Shown piece after piece: positions 62,917-64,000 of a stretch of DNA of 64,000 bases. The position numbers and the translations under genes are program-made. The stretch's first letter is position 1; each line of letters starts with the position of its first letter. The notes beneath the pieces were generated by a model that was given only the letters and a program-made list of their open reading frames with translations, searched no databases and was not told the DNA's origin. Where the stretch lies: the NCBI RefSeq assembly GCF_016093545.1, contig NZ_JADKYX010000004.1, forward strand, positions 186,001-250,000, in the 5' to 3' direction. The stretch is from Massilia rhizosphaerae. GTDB lineage: Bacteria; Pseudomonadota; Gammaproteobacteria; Burkholderiales; Burkholderiaceae_D.

Positions 62917-64000
62917 ATGACCTTCAAAGAACTACTCGACGAACTGACCGCCGCGGCTCGAAGCAACCACGACAAGGGAACCCAATTCGAGAAACTGATC
63001 GCCAACTACCTGCTGACGGATCCGCAATACGCAGACCGGCTGGCCGAAGTCTGGCTTTGGTCGGAGTGGCCAGATCGGTGGGCGACTGACGTGGGCATTG
63101 ACCTGGTTGCCCGCGAACGTAGTACTGGCGAGTACTGGGCAATCCAGTGCAAGTTCTACGAACAGGCGCATTATCTCCAGAAGGCCGACATTGATTCCTT
63201 CTTTACCGCATCGGGCAAGCGGTTCTCAACAACGGATGGCGAGCGAAGCTTCGCGCATCGTGTCATCGTCTCGACGACCGACAGGTGGAGCAAACACGCA
63301 GAAGACGCGCTCGCAAACCAGACTATCAGCGTGTCGCGACTTTGGTTCAAGGATCTGGCCGACAGCCCTATCGATTGGAGCCAGTTCAGCCTCTCGAACA
63401 TCAAGGACATCCGCCTCAAGAAGAAGAAGGATGTCCGTCCACACCAAAGCGAGGCCATCGGCAAAGTCCTCGAAGGGTTCGAAGCGCTGGATCGCGGCAA
63501 GCTCATCATGGCTTGCGGCACTGGCAAGACGTTTACCGCGCTTCGCTTGATGGAGAGCCTGGTTCCAGCAGGAGGCAAGGTACTCTTTCTCGCACCCTCG
63601 ATCTCTCTCGTCGCGCAATCACAGCGGGAATGGACGGCGGAAAGTGCGGAGCCGTTCCATGCCTTCGTAATCTGCTCCGATAGCAAGGTAGGTCGGGATG
63701 CCGAAGATATCAGCACTCACGACCTGGCGTATCCCGCGACGACCGATGCGCGCAGGCTCTCAACGGTCGCGAGCATCCTGTCAAAAGACCGAAGGACGAT
63801 AGTATTTTCAACCTACCAATCCGTCCAGGTAGTGGCGGACGCCCAGAAACAAGGCCTCGGAGAATTCGACCTCATCATCTGCGACGAGGCTCACCGGACT
63901 ACTGGCCTGACCTTGCCTGGCGAAAGCCATTCCGAATTCGTGAAGGTCCATGACGACGATATCGTCCACGGGAAAAAGCGGCTGTACATGACTGCTACGC
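62917..64000 (+). CDS. Type ISP restriction-modification enzyme, N-terminal part (runs off the window)
   Basis: The first 361 residues of a large protein, open to the end of the window. The N-terminal Mrr-like nuclease domain: GTQFEKLIANYL, WLWSEWPDRWATDVGIDLVA with catalytic Asp62, and IQCKFY with Lys79, then ADIDSFFTASGK. This is the nuclease signature of single-chain Type ISP enzymes (LlaGI/LlaBIII type). A superfamily-2 helicase follows: motif I MACGTGKTFTA, motif Ia LFLAPSISLVAQ, motif II IICDEAHRT and the beginning of motif III (YMTAT) at the very end. Methyltransferase and target-recognition domains should lie beyond 64000. Start ATG at 62917 has GGGAG upstream. Confidence 0.85.
   Translation, partial: MTFKELLDELTAAARSNHDKGTQFEKLIANYLLTDPQYADRLAEVWLWSEWPDRWATDVGIDLVARERSTGEYWAIQCKFYEQAHYLQKADIDSFFTASGKRFSTTDGERSFAHRVIVSTTDRWSKHAEDALANQTISVSRLWFKDLADSPIDWSQFSLSNIKDIRLKKKKDVRPHQSEAIGKVLEGFEALDRGKLIMACGTGKTFTALRLMESLVPAGGKVLFLAPSISLVAQSQREWTAESAEPFHAFVICSDSKVGRDAEDISTHDLAYPATTDARRLSTVASILSKDRRTIVFSTYQSVQVVADAQKQGLGEFDLIICDEAHRTTGLTLPGESHSEFVKVHDDDIVHGKKRLYMTAT

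Noticed and set aside
62847..63089. An 80-residue frame starting MNFARATTERRK
   Set aside because: It overlaps the start of the Type ISP gene in a different frame and ends in low-complexity Arg-rich sequence.

Overview
The window is chromosomal DNA from a high-GC beta-proteobacterium. The pyrG-kdsA-eno-ftsB order, dapA-bamC, htpX, trpS, RoxA/YcfD, SlyD and MutS point to Burkholderiales. The codon use, the TonB/PAAR/MCP content and the intergenic inverted repeats built on GGGGTC(A/G)GAGCCC suggest Oxalobacteraceae (Massilia/Telluria/Duganella type). The genus is an inference from gene content and was not tested by a database search.

Layout. 1-9.1 kb: a NatA/NatB-like ABC exporter whose permease is fused to a CPBP protease domain, a small membrane/lipoprotein cluster, an overlapping alpha/beta-hydrolase and CAT-like acyltransferase pair, a Cys/Gly-tailed unknown, and an M61 peptidase. 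9.2-14.6 kb: stress genes, namely a small heat-shock protein with a sigma32-like promoter and a ROSE-like RNA thermometer, PPK2, a Do-type periplasmic protease and a two-component system. 14.6-17.6 kb: three overlapping membrane-glycosylation genes (GT2, GtrA, GT39). 17.8-26.3 kb: a TonB receptor with a TTG start, a PLP ammonia-lyase, two VOC proteins, PhzF, and error-prone DnaE2 behind a near-perfect LexA box. 26.4-32 kb: a periplasmic molybdoenzyme with its ferredoxin subunit, a PRC-barrel protein, and a chemoreceptor with a CheR-docking tail. 32.4-37.1 kb: pyrG-kdsA, three exact-length 55-bp tandem repeats, eno, ftsB, and an orphan HigA/HI1420-like antitoxin.

37.2-38.9 kb is a single AT-rich gene of unknown family carrying an HExxH motif, clearly foreign to its surroundings. 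39-56.7 kb returns to ordinary core genes: PAAR protein, Dps, gamma-carbonic anhydrase-Hsp33, hydrolase, PHP phosphoesterase, HtpX-YciO, a site-2-protease homologue with a degenerate active site, TrpS-methyltransferase, DapA-BamC, an alanine-rich lipoprotein, RoxA, SlyD and MutS.

56.8-64 kb is an accessory island. It holds a truncated tyrosine integrase with three copies of a 12-bp repeat in front of it, an IS3-type element with a canonical A_AAA_AAG frameshift site, and a second integrase N-terminal fragment. Beyond these lies a defence module: an AAA_13 ATPase with a zinc-hook-like CxxC and an R-x3-E...H C-terminus like RloC/PrrC tRNA nucleases, followed by the start of a single-chain Type ISP restriction-modification enzyme that runs off the end of the window. 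This pairing is the most interesting system here. No tRNA, rRNA or CRISPR array was recognised.
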